Positions 42,878 to 51,892 are shown, counted from the first letter of the stretch. The stretch: 64,000 bases of DNA from Halomonas sp. UBA3074 (GCF_002366715.1 NZ_DFBS01000004.1:27511-91510), one strand, 5' to 3'. Translations and numbers: made by a program. Notes: a model not told the origin generated them from the letters alone.

Positions 42878-43813
42878 ATGACGCAGCAAACGGTCGATTC
42901 CCCTCGGCGTTTTTCCAAAGCCAGCGCGATTAGCTGGCTTTGGCGCCAACTGTCCCGCTGGTCGCTCAAGCGGCTGTGGCGCATGGCCTCGGCACTGGGG
43001 CCCGTGGTTTACCGCTTCAACAAGCGTGAGCGGTGGGTAACCGAGCGCAATCTGACAGCCGTTTATCCCGACCTCTCTAACGCTGAGAGAAGCACGCTCG
43101 CCCAGCATAGCTTGCGCCACTCGACGGCGACCATGCTGGAGCTAGGCCACGCCTGGATGGCAGCGCCGGATAAAGTAGAGGCCAGCATTTTAGCGGTACA
43201 TGGTCGCGATAAACTCGATAACGCCCGCACCGACGGCCGCGGCGTGATTGTGCTGGCGCCGCATTATGGTAATTGGGAAGTGCTTAATTTCTGGTTATCG
43301 AGCCATTTCCCGTTCACCGCCATGTACGAGCCGCCTAAAATCAGCGCGCTGGATCCGGTCATTCGCCATGGCCGTGAACGCATGGGCGCTAGCTTAGTAC
43401 CCACCAATCCCCGCGGCGTAGCGGCTCTGCTCAAAGCGCTTAAACGCAGCGAGGCCATTGGCATACTACCCGACCAGGAGCCGGATTGGGGCAGCGGCGT
43501 TTTCGCGCCCTTTTTTGGTCGCGACGCCTACACCGCCACACTGCTGCCCAAGCTCGTGGCCCGCACCCAGGCACGCGTGGTCACAGGCGTTGCGTTACGC
43601 ATCCCCGGGAAGGGCTTTGAAATTCATTTTTTGGATGCCGATGAACGCGTTTACAGCGATGATGATGTGCAGTCAGCCACCGGCGTCAATGCCAGCGTGG
43701 AAGCCGCCATTGGCTTGGCACCGGCCCAGTATCAGTGGGAGTACAAGCGCTACCGCAAAGTGGTTCAAGAGCAGCAACAGCTAGCAAATTACCGCGATTA
43801 CCGGCTTTATTAA
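42878..43813 (+). CDS. Lysophospholipid/lipid A acyltransferase (LpxL/HtrB family)
   Basis: A 311-residue member of the LpxL/HtrB acyltransferases, inner-membrane proteins that add secondary acyl chains to lipid A. The catalytic H-x4-E motif is in APHYGNWEVLN; GILPDQEPDWGSGVFAPFFGRDAYTATLLPKLVARTQA is the family donor-binding block. The strongly basic first 45 residues, rather than one long hydrophobic helix, anchor the protein. It lies between two paralogous DUF4870 genes in one tight operon. Could instead acylate another lipid. Confidence 0.9.
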   Translation: MTQQTVDSPRRFSKASAISWLWRQLSRWSLKRLWRMASALGPVVYRFNKRERWVTERNLTAVYPDLSNAERSTLAQHSLRHSTATMLELGHAWMAAPDKVEASILAVHGRDKLDNARTDGRGVIVLAPHYGNWEVLNFWLSSHFPFTAMYEPPKISALDPVIRHGRERMGASLVPTNPRGVAALLKALKRSEAIGILPDQEPDWGSGVFAPFFGRDAYTATLLPKLVARTQARVVTGVALRIPGKGFEIHFLDADERVYSDDDVQSATGVNASVEAAIGLAPAQYQWEYKRYRKVVQEQQQLANYRDYRLY

Positions 43814-43826
43814 CAAGAGTTTATTT

Positions 43827-44177
43827 ATGTCGAAAGATAGCTTAACGCGGGATGAGACACGCCCGCCGCAGATTATTTATGCGCTCTATTTAGCGGGCAT
43901 CGTGACCGCCAATATTACCCTGCTGATCGGCGTGATCATTGCGTATGTTTACCGTAAGGATGCCGCGCCGTGGCTACTGCCCCACTACCGCTACCTGATT
44001 CGCACCTTCTGGATCGGCACGCTGTACGCCTGTATCGCCTTTGTGCTTAGCATTTTTATCGTTGGTACCCTGCTCTGGCCACTACTGGCCGTTTGGCTCG
44101 GCGTGCGCTGCGTGCTCGGCTGGATCGATGTACGCAAGGGCCTCCCACCGGCGCGCCCCACCAGCTGGCTCTGGTAA
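43827..44177 (+). CDS. DUF4870 membrane protein (copy 2)
   Basis: A 116-residue paralogue of the protein at 42486. IYALYLAGIVTANITLLIGVIIAYVYR parallels VYALYLASFFLGFTSIIGVIIAYVYK; HYRYLIRTFWIGTLYA and the C-terminal SWLW parallel HYRYQIRTFWIG and SWLF. It starts 13 bases after the acyltransferase stop. The shared cassette suggests a functional link with lipid acylation or membrane homeostasis. Confidence 0.87.
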   Translation: MSKDSLTRDETRPPQIIYALYLAGIVTANITLLIGVIIAYVYRKDAAPWLLPHYRYLIRTFWIGTLYACIAFVLSIFIVGTLLWPLLAVWLGVRCVLGWIDVRKGLPPARPTSWLW

Positions 44178-44216
44178 GCTCTTGGGTAATCTCTGGTAAG
44201 TGTGTAAGTGCAGCCG

Positions 44217-45626
44217 TTATTCGTTGTTGTCTCGGGCGTAGACGTCATCCAAGCGCTCGATATCGTCTTCCCCCAGGTAGCTTCCCGACTGCACTTCGAT
44301 CAGTTCCAGAGGAATTTTGCCGGTGTTTTCCAACCGGTGTAGCGCCCCAATGGGAATATAAGTGGACTGGTTTTCACTGACCAAGAAACTGCGTTCTTCA
44401 AGCGTTACCCGCGCCGTTCCTCTCACCACAATCCAGTGTTCAGCGCGGTGATGGTGGCGCTGTAGTGAAAGCCGGCCACCGGGTTTTACGGTAATGTGCT
44501 TGACCTGATAACGCTCGCCACTGTCCATCGCCTGAAAGCTGCCCCAGGGTCGCTGTACCTGGGGCGCCGAACAGGGCTCACTGCGTCCTGCCTTTGAGAG
44601 TGAAGCCACCAGCTGTTTGACCTGCTGCGCCTGATCACGGCGGGCCACCAGCACGCTGTCCGATGTCTCCACTACGATTAGATTCTGAACGCCCAGGGTC
44701 GCCACGAGACGGTGTTCGGCAAACACCAGCGAATCCTGCGTATCGGTCAGCCAGGCATCGCCTTTGCTGGCGTTGCCCGCCGCGTCAGGCTCAACGGTTG
44801 CCCACAGCGCATCGAAACTGCCGATATCGCTCCACGCCGCCGCTAAGGGCACCACAGCGGCGTGTTCACAGTGCTCCATCACCGCGTAGTCGATGGAGTC
44901 TGCCGGGCAGCGATTGAACGCAGCTTCACCCAAACGCAGAAAATCCAAGTCACGGTGTGCTGCGCTCACCGCCTCCTCGCAGGCTTCCAGCATGGCGGGC
45001 TGTAGCTGCTTTAACTGGGCTAAATAGGTGGACGCACGCAGCAGGAACATACCGCTGTTCCATAAATAGTCACCGCTTTTGACCAGCTCAGCGGCACGCT
45101 GCGCCGTGGGTTTTTCGATAAAGGCCGCCAAGTGATGGCCACCCGCCAGCGGCTCACCGCAGGCAATATAACCGTAGCCGGTCTCGGGCTGTGTCGGCAC
45201 GACGCCAAAGGTGACCAGAAAACCGGCTTCCGCTAACGGTTGGGCAAGGGAGACGCTGTGCTGGAACGCGTCAACATCGCCGATCACATGGTCCGCGGGG
45301 AGTACCAGCAAGAGCGGATCGTCGCCTGACTGGCTGGCTAGCAGCGCCGCACAGGCAATCGCGGGCGCGGTATTGCGGCCTTCCGGTTCGAGCACAACGG
45401 TAGCGGCTTGATCCATTTCGCGCAGCTGTTCGGCCATTAAAAAGCGGTGGCTATGGTGCCCCATCAACAGCGGCGCCGCGTCGGTCAACCCGGCGAGTCG
45501 ACTCAGCGTTTGCTGCAACAGGCTCTGGTGGGAGGTCAAGCGTAAAAACTGTTTAGGCATCTGCTCGCGGGAGAGTGGCCAAAGCCGAGTGCCACTACCG
45601 CCGCTTAAAATCACTGGCTGAATCAT
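44217..45626 (-). CDS. manC: Mannose-1-phosphate guanylyltransferase/mannose-6-phosphate isomerase
   Basis: A 469-residue bifunctional ManC/AlgA-type enzyme making GDP-mannose. The nucleotidyltransferase domain starts IQPVILSGGSGTRLWPLSR and has VLPADHVI, GYGYIACGEP and FIEKPT. The C-terminal cupin carries QRPWGSFQAMDSGERYQVKHITV and the metal-site LQRHHHRAEHWIVVRGTARV. ATG 45626 (AAGGACG upstream) overlaps the stop of the sulfatase-fold gene by four bases, tying precursor supply to an envelope enzyme. Confidence 0.95.
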   Translation of the reverse strand: MIQPVILSGGSGTRLWPLSREQMPKQFLRLTSHQSLLQQTLSRLAGLTDAAPLLMGHHSHRFLMAEQLREMDQAATVVLEPEGRNTAPAIACAALLASQSGDDPLLLVLPADHVIGDVDAFQHSVSLAQPLAEAGFLVTFGVVPTQPETGYGYIACGEPLAGGHHLAAFIEKPTAQRAAELVKSGDYLWNSGMFLLRASTYLAQLKQLQPAMLEACEEAVSAAHRDLDFLRLGEAAFNRCPADSIDYAVMEHCEHAAVVPLAAAWSDIGSFDALWATVEPDAAGNASKGDAWLTDTQDSLVFAEHRLVATLGVQNLIVVETSDSVLVARRDQAQQVKQLVASLSKAGRSEPCSAPQVQRPWGSFQAMDSGERYQVKHITVKPGGRLSLQRHHHRAEHWIVVRGTARVTLEERSFLVSENQSTYIPIGALHRLENTGKIPLELIEVQSGSYLGEDDIERLDDVYARDNNE

Positions 45627-47299
45627 TGCTGCGTCCTTGTCGTTGCCTGTCCCTGTGTCTGTGCCTGAGAGATGCTCTCTGGCGCTAACCACGTCCCTTT
45701 GATGGAATTGCCGCTTGGTGAAATCGCTACTTCGCCAAAGTCTTCCTGAAGCCAATGGCGCAGTTGACTCATTCGGGGAGCTTGCGTCGCTTGGTCGAGC
45801 GGGGGAAGCGTACCCTGAACAAAACCACGGGCCAAAAACGGCGCCAATAGCGCTGGGTCACCACTGATGACATGCACCGGCACCGCTGCACTGGCGTCGT
45901 CACCGGTGATTAGCGGCGCGGGCTGATGATCGCCCAGAACGATCATCACTGTATCCTCGCCCACCACCCGTTCGGCCCAGCGTCCGGTTACCTTAACAGC
46001 GTAGTCCACCGACCAGGCGTAGTGGTCACGAATACGCTCGATGTCCTGCCACAGCACTTCTGGCGGATCGCCAGCATGCTCCCAAGGCGCAAAAACACTG
46101 CCATCCCCCACCAATGACCACTCCTCGATGACTGGCAGGATAGGCGTCCAGGGGGCATGGCTAGAGATCAATGCCAGCTGGGCAAACACCGGGGAATCCC
46201 CCAGCAAGTGTTGTTGAGTGTAATCCAGGGTGAACTGGTCGGGCATGGTGACCCAATTGAGCGCTGGCCCCGCATAGTCGATATCCTTCGCTGCGGCAAT
46301 TTGGTCGAAGCCATAGGCCTTCCCTTCCGGCCATGCCATGGAGATAGCAGGCATGACCGCCAGCGTACGCTGCCCGGTGGCGCTGAAATCGTCGATCAGG
46401 GTGGTATGGTTGCTGTTTAACATCAACTGGTACCACAGCTGGTTGTCAATCCAACGCCCGCTGAGTGTCGTTGCATGAGCAAGCCAGGATTGACCGCCAC
46501 GAATCGGTGACGCTAACAAGCCGGAGACAACGTGCAGCCCCTGCGCCTCTAGCCGCTGCTGCAGATCGCCCAGGGTAGGTAGCAGAACATTCGCATAGCG
46601 CGGGTCATCCAGTGCCGAAACACCGTATGACTCGATAAAGGTCAGCAGCACATTGTGACCGGCAAGCCCCGGAAGTGGCTGGCTTTCCATCGGCGCCGCA
46701 TCCAGTTGCGCGGTAAAGGCAAGGCGGGCCGCGTGGGTCTCGGTTATTTGCTGCCATTGAAAGTGCGTGGTGTTCACCATTGGCAAGCGGGCGCTATCTA
46801 CCCACCGAACACCGCCCAGCTCAAGGGCGGCACAGGCGGAGGCCATGGTTAACAGCGCTAATGCCGCAACGCCGGGTGGCCGCTTAGGGGAGTAAGCGAC
46901 AGGCGGAAGTAGTAGCCGCACGACGCCGAAAGCGATACCCAGCAGCATGGCGCCGCCTGCCAACATGGCACACACTGCCAAAAATTGGCCTAAATTACCC
47001 GCTAAAAGATGGTAAATGGAGCGCAGCAAAGGAACATCGAGGTAAAGGTTGAGCGGCCGGGCAAACGCCATATGGGTCGCGGCCGTGCCCAAATTGGCAG
47101 CAGTGGCCACCATGATCCAACTGACAAGTCCAACACCCACCAAACGCCGCAGGCGGCCAGTGGGAAGCAATAACATCAAGGGCGCGATAATCAGCGCCTC
47201 CCAAGCGATAAAAGAGGTGCCGATTTCTCCAAAACGCCACCACAGCGGTGCAATGAGCAATAAATTCAGCAGTAGGGAGGTAAATATTAATCGACTCAT
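45623..47299 (-). CDS. Membrane-anchored sulfatase/phosphoglycerol-transferase fold protein
   Basis: A 558-residue alkaline-phosphatase-superfamily protein. Four or five N-terminal membrane helices (residues about 1-155) are followed by a periplasmic catalytic domain. Recognisable are LLTFIESYGVSALDDP (first metal site), RGGQSWLAHATTLSG (candidate nucleophile region), ALISSHAPWTP and VIVLGDHQPAPLI (second metal site). The layout resembles LtaS/OpgB/EptA-type transferases. Because opgG is divergently adjacent, OpgB-like decoration of osmoregulated glucans with head groups is attractive, but not proven. It overlaps manC by 4 bases. Confidence 0.85.
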   Translation of the reverse strand: MSRLIFTSLLLNLLLIAPLWWRFGEIGTSFIAWEALIIAPLMLLLPTGRLRRLVGVGLVSWIMVATAANLGTAATHMAFARPLNLYLDVPLLRSIYHLLAGNLGQFLAVCAMLAGGAMLLGIAFGVVRLLLPPVAYSPKRPPGVAALALLTMASACAALELGGVRWVDSARLPMVNTTHFQWQQITETHAARLAFTAQLDAAPMESQPLPGLAGHNVLLTFIESYGVSALDDPRYANVLLPTLGDLQQRLEAQGLHVVSGLLASPIRGGQSWLAHATTLSGRWIDNQLWYQLMLNSNHTTLIDDFSATGQRTLAVMPAISMAWPEGKAYGFDQIAAAKDIDYAGPALNWVTMPDQFTLDYTQQHLLGDSPVFAQLALISSHAPWTPILPVIEEWSLVGDGSVFAPWEHAGDPPEVLWQDIERIRDHYAWSVDYAVKVTGRWAERVVGEDTVMIVLGDHQPAPLITGDDASAAVPVHVISGDPALLAPFLARGFVQGTLPPLDQATQAPRMSQLRHWLQEDFGEVAISPSGNSIKGTWLAPESISQAQTQGQATTRTQQ

Positions 47300-47537
47300 C
47301 GCATTCTCATTTGTGCCTGCTTTAGCTTACAGTATCCGCAGTATGGCCTGTCAGTGCTCCGCCTCTTCACGAGGCTATATAAGTCATCAAGGCACGTGAG
47401 CAAGGATTAAGGCTGCTGAAAAGCGCAACAATCATGTACTGTTGCAATCAATCGTATAGTTATTGTTTAAACATTTCACGCGTTGCGTGATTTATTGCCA
47501 TGCGTTTTGCAGGCCTTCACTCGAAAGGATCTCGCCC

Positions 47538-49085
47538 ATGCATTCTAGCCATTTTGGTAAGTGGCAGGCAGGTAAGTGGATGATGTTACTTGGCTGCACG
47601 GCAGCCTCGTCCACGTTTGCCGCAGACGATAATCATTTTAGTGCGGTCATCGAGCGCGCTCAGCAGCTTGCCGAAGAGGCTTATGAAGCCCCTGAAGAAA
47701 CGCTGCCTGCGGTATTGCGTGAACTCGATTACGATACCTACCGGCAAATTCGCTTTGACCCCGATCACGCCTATTGGCGCAATGAAAGCCCCTTTAGTCT
47801 GCAGCTGTTTCACAGTGGTTTCCTCTTTCAAACCCCGGTGGCGCTAAACGTCATTGAAAACGACACCGCCACCCCGCTGCCTTTTTCGGCGGAAGACTAC
47901 TCCTACGACGGCAATGCCGAAAAGCTCAAGGAGTACGACTTATCGGGTAGTGACCACGCAGGCTTTCGCTTGCACTACCCACTGAACAATGACGCCTATG
48001 CGGACGAATTTGCCGTTTTTCTCGGTGCCAGCTATTTCCGCATTGTCGGCCGCGACCAAGCCTACGGGTTATCTAGTCGGGGCCTTGCGATCGATACCGC
48101 CTCGCCTGAAGGTGAGGAGTTCCCGGCGTTTCGCGAGTTCTGGCTCTACCAGCCCGGCGCCGATACCAAGCAGATTGAGCTACTCGCGTTAATGGACAGC
48201 CCTTCCGTCAGCGGCGCCTATCGCTTCGTTATCCAACCCGGTGACAATACCCGGGTAGAAGTGGAAGCCGAGCTGTTCGCTCGTGAAGACATTGCCAAGC
48301 TGGGGGTTGCCCCGCTTACCAGCATGTTCACTTACGGCGAGGCAAGTCAAAAGCGTCCCGACGACTTCCGCCCGCAAGTGCACGACTCCGACGGCCTGCT
48401 CATGCATACCGGTGGCGGCGAGTGGATCTGGCGACCGCTCACGAACCCCGCCCACCTTCACACCTCCACTTTTGCCGATAACTCCCCCCAAGGGTTTGGC
48501 CTGATGCAGCGGGAGCGTGACTTTAACCGCTACCTGGATACGGAAGCCCAATACCACCGCCGCCCCAGTCAGTGGGTGGTACCGTTAGATGAGTGGGGGC
48601 CGGGCCATGTGGAGCTGGTGGAAATTCCTACCCCCGATGAAACCCACGACAATATCGTCGCCTACTGGGTAGCGGACGACACCTTGGAGGCTGGTGAGTC
48701 CCGCCGCCTCCATTACCTAACCCATACGCTCAACACACAGCCAGAAGCACATAGCCTTGGGCGTGCAATCCGTACCCGCCATGGTAATGCAAGCGTACCG
48801 GGGCAAGCGGATTCGGCGCTGCAGGTGCAGCGTCAGTTTATCGTCGATTTCCAAGGGGGCGCGTTAGATGATGTCGCTGCCGACCAACCCGTCGAGTTAG
48901 TTATCAACGCCCAGCAAGGCGAAGTACTACTGCCTCAGGTCACCCCGCTCCCTAACAAAGGCTGGCGCGCTAGCTTCAGGCTGCCCGATAGTCATCAACC
49001 CAGCGATGTTCGCCTCAGGCTGACCCTAAATGACGAACCGATAAGCGAAACCTGGAATTACGTGTGGTACCCCAATGCCCATTGA
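47538..49085 (+). CDS. opgG: Periplasmic glucan biosynthesis protein OpgG/MdoG
   Basis: A 515-residue periplasmic protein required for synthesis of osmoregulated periplasmic glucans. A signal peptide ends SSTFAADD. The OpgG domain opens LDYDTYRQIRFDPDHAYWR and includes SPFSLQLFHSGFLF, SSRGLAIDTASPEGEEFPAFREFWL and DEWGPGHVELVEIPTPDE; the C-terminal Ig-like part ends WNYVWYPNAH. ATG 47538 has GAAAGGAT upstream. The usual partner opgH is not in the window, which is odd because opgGH is normally an operon. Confidence 0.93.
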   Translation: MHSSHFGKWQAGKWMMLLGCTAASSTFAADDNHFSAVIERAQQLAEEAYEAPEETLPAVLRELDYDTYRQIRFDPDHAYWRNESPFSLQLFHSGFLFQTPVALNVIENDTATPLPFSAEDYSYDGNAEKLKEYDLSGSDHAGFRLHYPLNNDAYADEFAVFLGASYFRIVGRDQAYGLSSRGLAIDTASPEGEEFPAFREFWLYQPGADTKQIELLALMDSPSVSGAYRFVIQPGDNTRVEVEAELFAREDIAKLGVAPLTSMFTYGEASQKRPDDFRPQVHDSDGLLMHTGGGEWIWRPLTNPAHLHTSTFADNSPQGFGLMQRERDFNRYLDTEAQYHRRPSQWVVPLDEWGPGHVELVEIPTPDETHDNIVAYWVADDTLEAGESRRLHYLTHTLNTQPEAHSLGRAIRTRHGNASVPGQADSALQVQRQFIVDFQGGALDDVAADQPVELVINAQQGEVLLPQVTPLPNKGWRASFRLPDSHQPSDVRLRLTLNDEPISETWNYVWYPNAH

Positions 49086-49091
49086 AAATAC

Positions 49092-49460
49092 TCAGGGAAC
49101 CCAACGAATGCGGCGCTTGGCGCTGCCATCTTTAAGAATCACAGGTTGAAACGTTGTGTCGTCCTTGAGTTGGCGTGGCGTATTCAGACGCAAAGTCGGC
49201 GTGGAGCCAGCACCGTAGTTGGCTTCTGTAGTAGGCGCGTCATTTTTCGGTGCGGGCCACATACCGGAGACAAATCCTCTTGCTGCGAAAGGCGCCAGCA
49301 AATCAGGATCTCTGCTATTTATTTGCACGGGCACTGATCCGCTGTCATTGTCATTAGTAATTAAGGCTGCCCAGCATTGGAAAGATCATCCGCCGCGTAA
49401 ATCTCAGCAAAGCCATAGGCGGCTTGCTTTTTAAGTACTGTAGTATGACTTCGAGATATA
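49092..49460 (-). pseudogene. Decayed second copy of the membrane sulfatase gene
   Basis: Minus-strand translation gives pieces matching the intact paralogue at 45623-47299 in order but in two frames. SHTTVL (NHTTLI in the paralogue), AAYGFAEIYAADDLSNAG (KAYGFDQIAAAKDIDYAG), then a stop at 49361-49363. In the +1 frame follow ALITNDNDSGSVPVQI (PLITGDDASAAVPVHV) and RDPDLLAPFAARGFVSG (GDPALLAPFLARGFVQG). Two internal deletions (about 25 and 150 codons), a frameshift and loss of the N-terminal two-thirds mark a dead gene. It abuts opgG 6 bases past its stop, so opgG once had a sulfatase gene on each side. Confidence 0.82.
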
Positions 49461-49754
49461 GCCAACCTCGACAACGACGAACTCAACTCTCTGCTGCCCT
49501 GTTAGTGGGAAGAAACATTCTGATTCAAGCTAAGTAAGCCTACATAGAAGGACTTAGTGCTCGGATTTTCCAGACGATAGACAGAACTAATAAGAACGTA
49601 CTTCGTCAGATTTTCAGCGGCCCCAAGCTCCTTATCGGCTATCGTCACCAAGAACGTACCACTTATCATCACCAGTGTCCGGCACGTCGGTGAACAAATT
49701 ATTGCTTTTTTTTCAGACAACTTATTTTTTATAATATATATTAGTTTATTTAAA
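49461..49754. other. AT-rich stretch without a supported gene
   Basis: The region becomes distinctly AT-rich, especially from about 49680. A 72-codon minus-strand frame at 49502-49720 exists but has no convincing start, homology or domain, and its end (SLNQNVSSH) is not recognisable. I treat the stretch as intergenic or residual DNA at the border of an accessory patch. Confidence 0.5.
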
Positions 49755-50531
49755 TTAATAGCTCATAGTAATTCCATTTTTGATGCAGTCTTTCATAATA
49801 CCACGTGTTGTAGCAGCAACATCATTTGACATAAAAAGCTTCTTGCGTTCATTCTCTAGAAAATCTGGGCCGAAATCTTTAGCTAAGTGAATAGAAGCAT
49901 AAGTACGCCCGTCGAAATCTTCCTTACTGAAATACCAACTTCCTACATACCCACCCACTTCATAGTATCGAGAAAAAGCCCACTTCAGTTCCTGCGAAAT
50001 CTTATACATTTCATCTTCACATGAAGCTGGAATATAATAGCTTACGGCTACCTCTCCAACATTAACTTGCAACCTTATAACCATCGATTCTTTATTTTCA
50101 CGAGTTATATGATAATAAGCATCAATTTGACCAGGTGTATGATTGATTTTAATAGAAGTTTTACTTTCACCCAATGCTTGGGCGATATCGCTAGCGCGTA
50201 CTTTTTTATTCCCCCAATCTTTAAACTCTCCCTTAGGAAAATCAATAAGCAAGCAAGCCCTAGGAAAGGTTTCTAAAAAAAGCCTCTCTGCACGTTTTTG
50301 GAGATTGATCACATTAACATCTTTTTCGGAAAAAAATACCACAACAGCGATTACAATCCCTGATGCGGCCACTTGTCCGAGTGACATAGCTACCAATATC
50401 CAGTCTTGTTTTTCCTCCTTTCCAAGAAAGTAAAGAGAAACACCTATAGCGCTTGCTAGCGTAAATAGAAGAACGCTTAAAGCAACAAATTTAACCCAAT
50501 TGGGTGCGTAAATAAAACTTTTACTTTCCAT
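49755..50531 (-). CDS. Orphan two-helix membrane protein of unknown function
   Basis: A 258-residue protein. Two N-terminal membrane helices (VKFVALSVLLFTLASAIGVSLYFL and WILVAMSLGQVAASGIVIAVVVFF) are followed by a soluble domain of about 185 residues (KRAERLFLETFPRACLLIDFPKG to the C terminus). I do not recognise a family or catalytic motif. Codon use is AT-rich and Lys/Ile/Ser-heavy, unlike the surrounding genes, which suggests recent acquisition. A decayed gene and AT-rich non-coding DNA flank it. ATG 50531 has AAAGGGG upstream. Membrane-anchored sensor or effector of a defence or stress function are possible, but nothing proves it. Confidence 0.75.
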   Translation of the reverse strand: MESKSFIYAPNWVKFVALSVLLFTLASAIGVSLYFLGKEEKQDWILVAMSLGQVAASGIVIAVVVFFSEKDVNVINLQKRAERLFLETFPRACLLIDFPKGEFKDWGNKKVRASDIAQALGESKTSIKINHTPGQIDAYYHITRENKESMVIRLQVNVGEVAVSYYIPASCEDEMYKISQELKWAFSRYYEVGGYVGSWYFSKEDFDGRTYASIHLAKDFGPDFLENERKKLFMSNDVAATTRGIMKDCIKNGITMSY

Positions 50532-50779
50532 TATCAAAAACCCCTTTAGAGCTTAGGTAAGCATTAAAAAATCAAAACAGTACGACAAATAAAAACTAGC
50601 AACCCCAAAAAGTCAAGAAAAATTAAGCTTCTGCCTACGCGCGGCGTAGTAGTGAGCCAACAACGCCTCAACCCATGGTTTGATTACCAAATTCAACAGC
50701 GGCGAGGCAGTAACCAAATGGTTGCTGTGCAACGTCGGTTGGTTAAGGCTTGTAATCAATGCCGCAGAAGTTTTAGCGA
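50532..50779. other. Intergenic stretch with a possible relic reading frame
   Basis: AT-rich near the orphan gene, then normal composition from about 50630. A plus-strand frame at 50646-50783 encodes about 45 residues (NPWFDYQIQQRRGSNQMVAVQRRLVKA...) with an arginine-rich, helical look reminiscent of a transposase C terminus. It lacks a start and is too short to assign. Confidence 0.4.
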
Positions 50780-51892
50780 TTAAGATTCAAACTGGCTACC
50801 GGCACGCAAGGTAGGCGCAGCGCTTGAATCACTCGGCGCGGTTAAGGCTGCCGCAAACGCTTCGCCCGCCGCCTGCCAATCACTTAACTGACCGCGCGCC
50901 TGTACAGCCCCATCGCGCAATTGGTGTTGCAGTTCGGCATCGTTGCAAAAGCGGTTCAAGGCATCCTGAAGTGCAGCACTATCGCCCGGCTCAACGCTCA
51001 ACCCGGCGCCTTCAGGCAAGGTGTCGCGTAGCGCGCCACCAGTGGTCGTAATTACCGGCAGCCCGTGGGCCAAGGCTTCGGTGACCACCATGCCATAACC
51101 TTCGTACCAGGAGGGGAGCACCAGCGCATGGGCGTGCCGGTAGGCCGCTTCCAGCGTCTCGCTATCGCACTCGCCATGCATGCGTACTTTTTGCTGCAGG
51201 CCGTGCTGTTCGATCAATTGCTGCACACGATGAGTAAACGCAGCATCGCGTGCCCCGCCATAGCAGTCACATTGCCAGCGATCACCTGCCACTCTCGCCA
51301 ACGCCTGGACAAGAATATCCTGCCCTTTACGCGGCGTTAGCGTCGCCACGCATAACAAGCGCAGTGTCTCTCCAGGTGCTGCTGCAGGGCTAATGGGTGC
51401 TAGGGCCACGCCCGGTTCAACAACGGTGATACTTGCTTTAAGTGGCATGGCGTAGCGCTTCGCCAGCTCCGGCAAACGACGGGCGGTAAAATGGCTGGTG
51501 ACAATAATCCGCGCCACATAGGCAAGCGCGTTTAACTCGCTGCGGTGGAAACGCTGCTGATCGGCCTCATTAAGGCCAAGCTCATCGCCCAGGGGATGGT
51601 GCAGTAATGCGCTAATATCCAGCCGCTGGGCGTGCTGAGCGACCACGTCGGGCAGTGCGCCCATGGCCAAGCCATCAATCACTACCGCTGAATGATCGGG
51701 TAGGTTCTCAAGCGCTTGGCCCAGCGCGGTGGCCGCCTCGGCGTCTGCATCGGGAAAGGTCCCTTCAAGGCCCACAACGTCGATTTCCCAACCCTGTTCA
51801 CGTAAGGCAGCGACAATATGTGCATCGTAGAGGTAGCCGCCGGTGCGCTGGTCGGGGTCGCCCGCCACCATTAGGGTAAAACGCTGGCTCAT
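50780..51892 (-). CDS. GT4-family glycosyltransferase
   Basis: A 370-residue GT-B glycosyltransferase. The donor-domain signatures are LLCVATLTPRKGQDILVQALA and PSWYEGYGMVVTEALAHGLPVITTTGGAL, the E-x7-E retaining motif of GT4. The N-terminal acceptor domain includes GGYLYDAHIVAALREQGW and LLHHPLGDE. Its ATG overlaps the stop of the pterin-synthase-fold gene by 4 bases, so the two are translationally coupled. Acceptor unknown; the neighbours suggest a small-molecule or lipid-linked product. Confidence 0.9.
   Translation of the reverse strand: MSQRFTLMVAGDPDQRTGGYLYDAHIVAALREQGWEIDVVGLEGTFPDADAEAATALGQALENLPDHSAVVIDGLAMGALPDVVAQHAQRLDISALLHHPLGDELGLNEADQQRFHRSELNALAYVARIIVTSHFTARRLPELAKRYAMPLKASITVVEPGVALAPISPAAAPGETLRLLCVATLTPRKGQDILVQALARVAGDRWQCDCYGGARDAAFTHRVQQLIEQHGLQQKVRMHGECDSETLEAAYRHAHALVLPSWYEGYGMVVTEALAHGLPVITTTGGALRDTLPEGAGLSVEPGDSAALQDALNRFCNDAELQHQLRDGAVQARGQLSDWQAAGEAFAAALTAPSDSSAAPTLRAGSQFES

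Noticed and set aside
49092..49160. Resemblance of the pseudogene tail FQPVILKDGS to the ManC start IQPVILSGGS, suggesting a remnant manC after the dead sulfatase copy
   Set aside because: Only five residues match and the DNA and reading frame after it do not continue as ManC; probably chance.
49502..49720. 72-codon minus-strand frame in the AT-rich patch
   Set aside because: No convincing start, homology or composition support; treated as intergenic.
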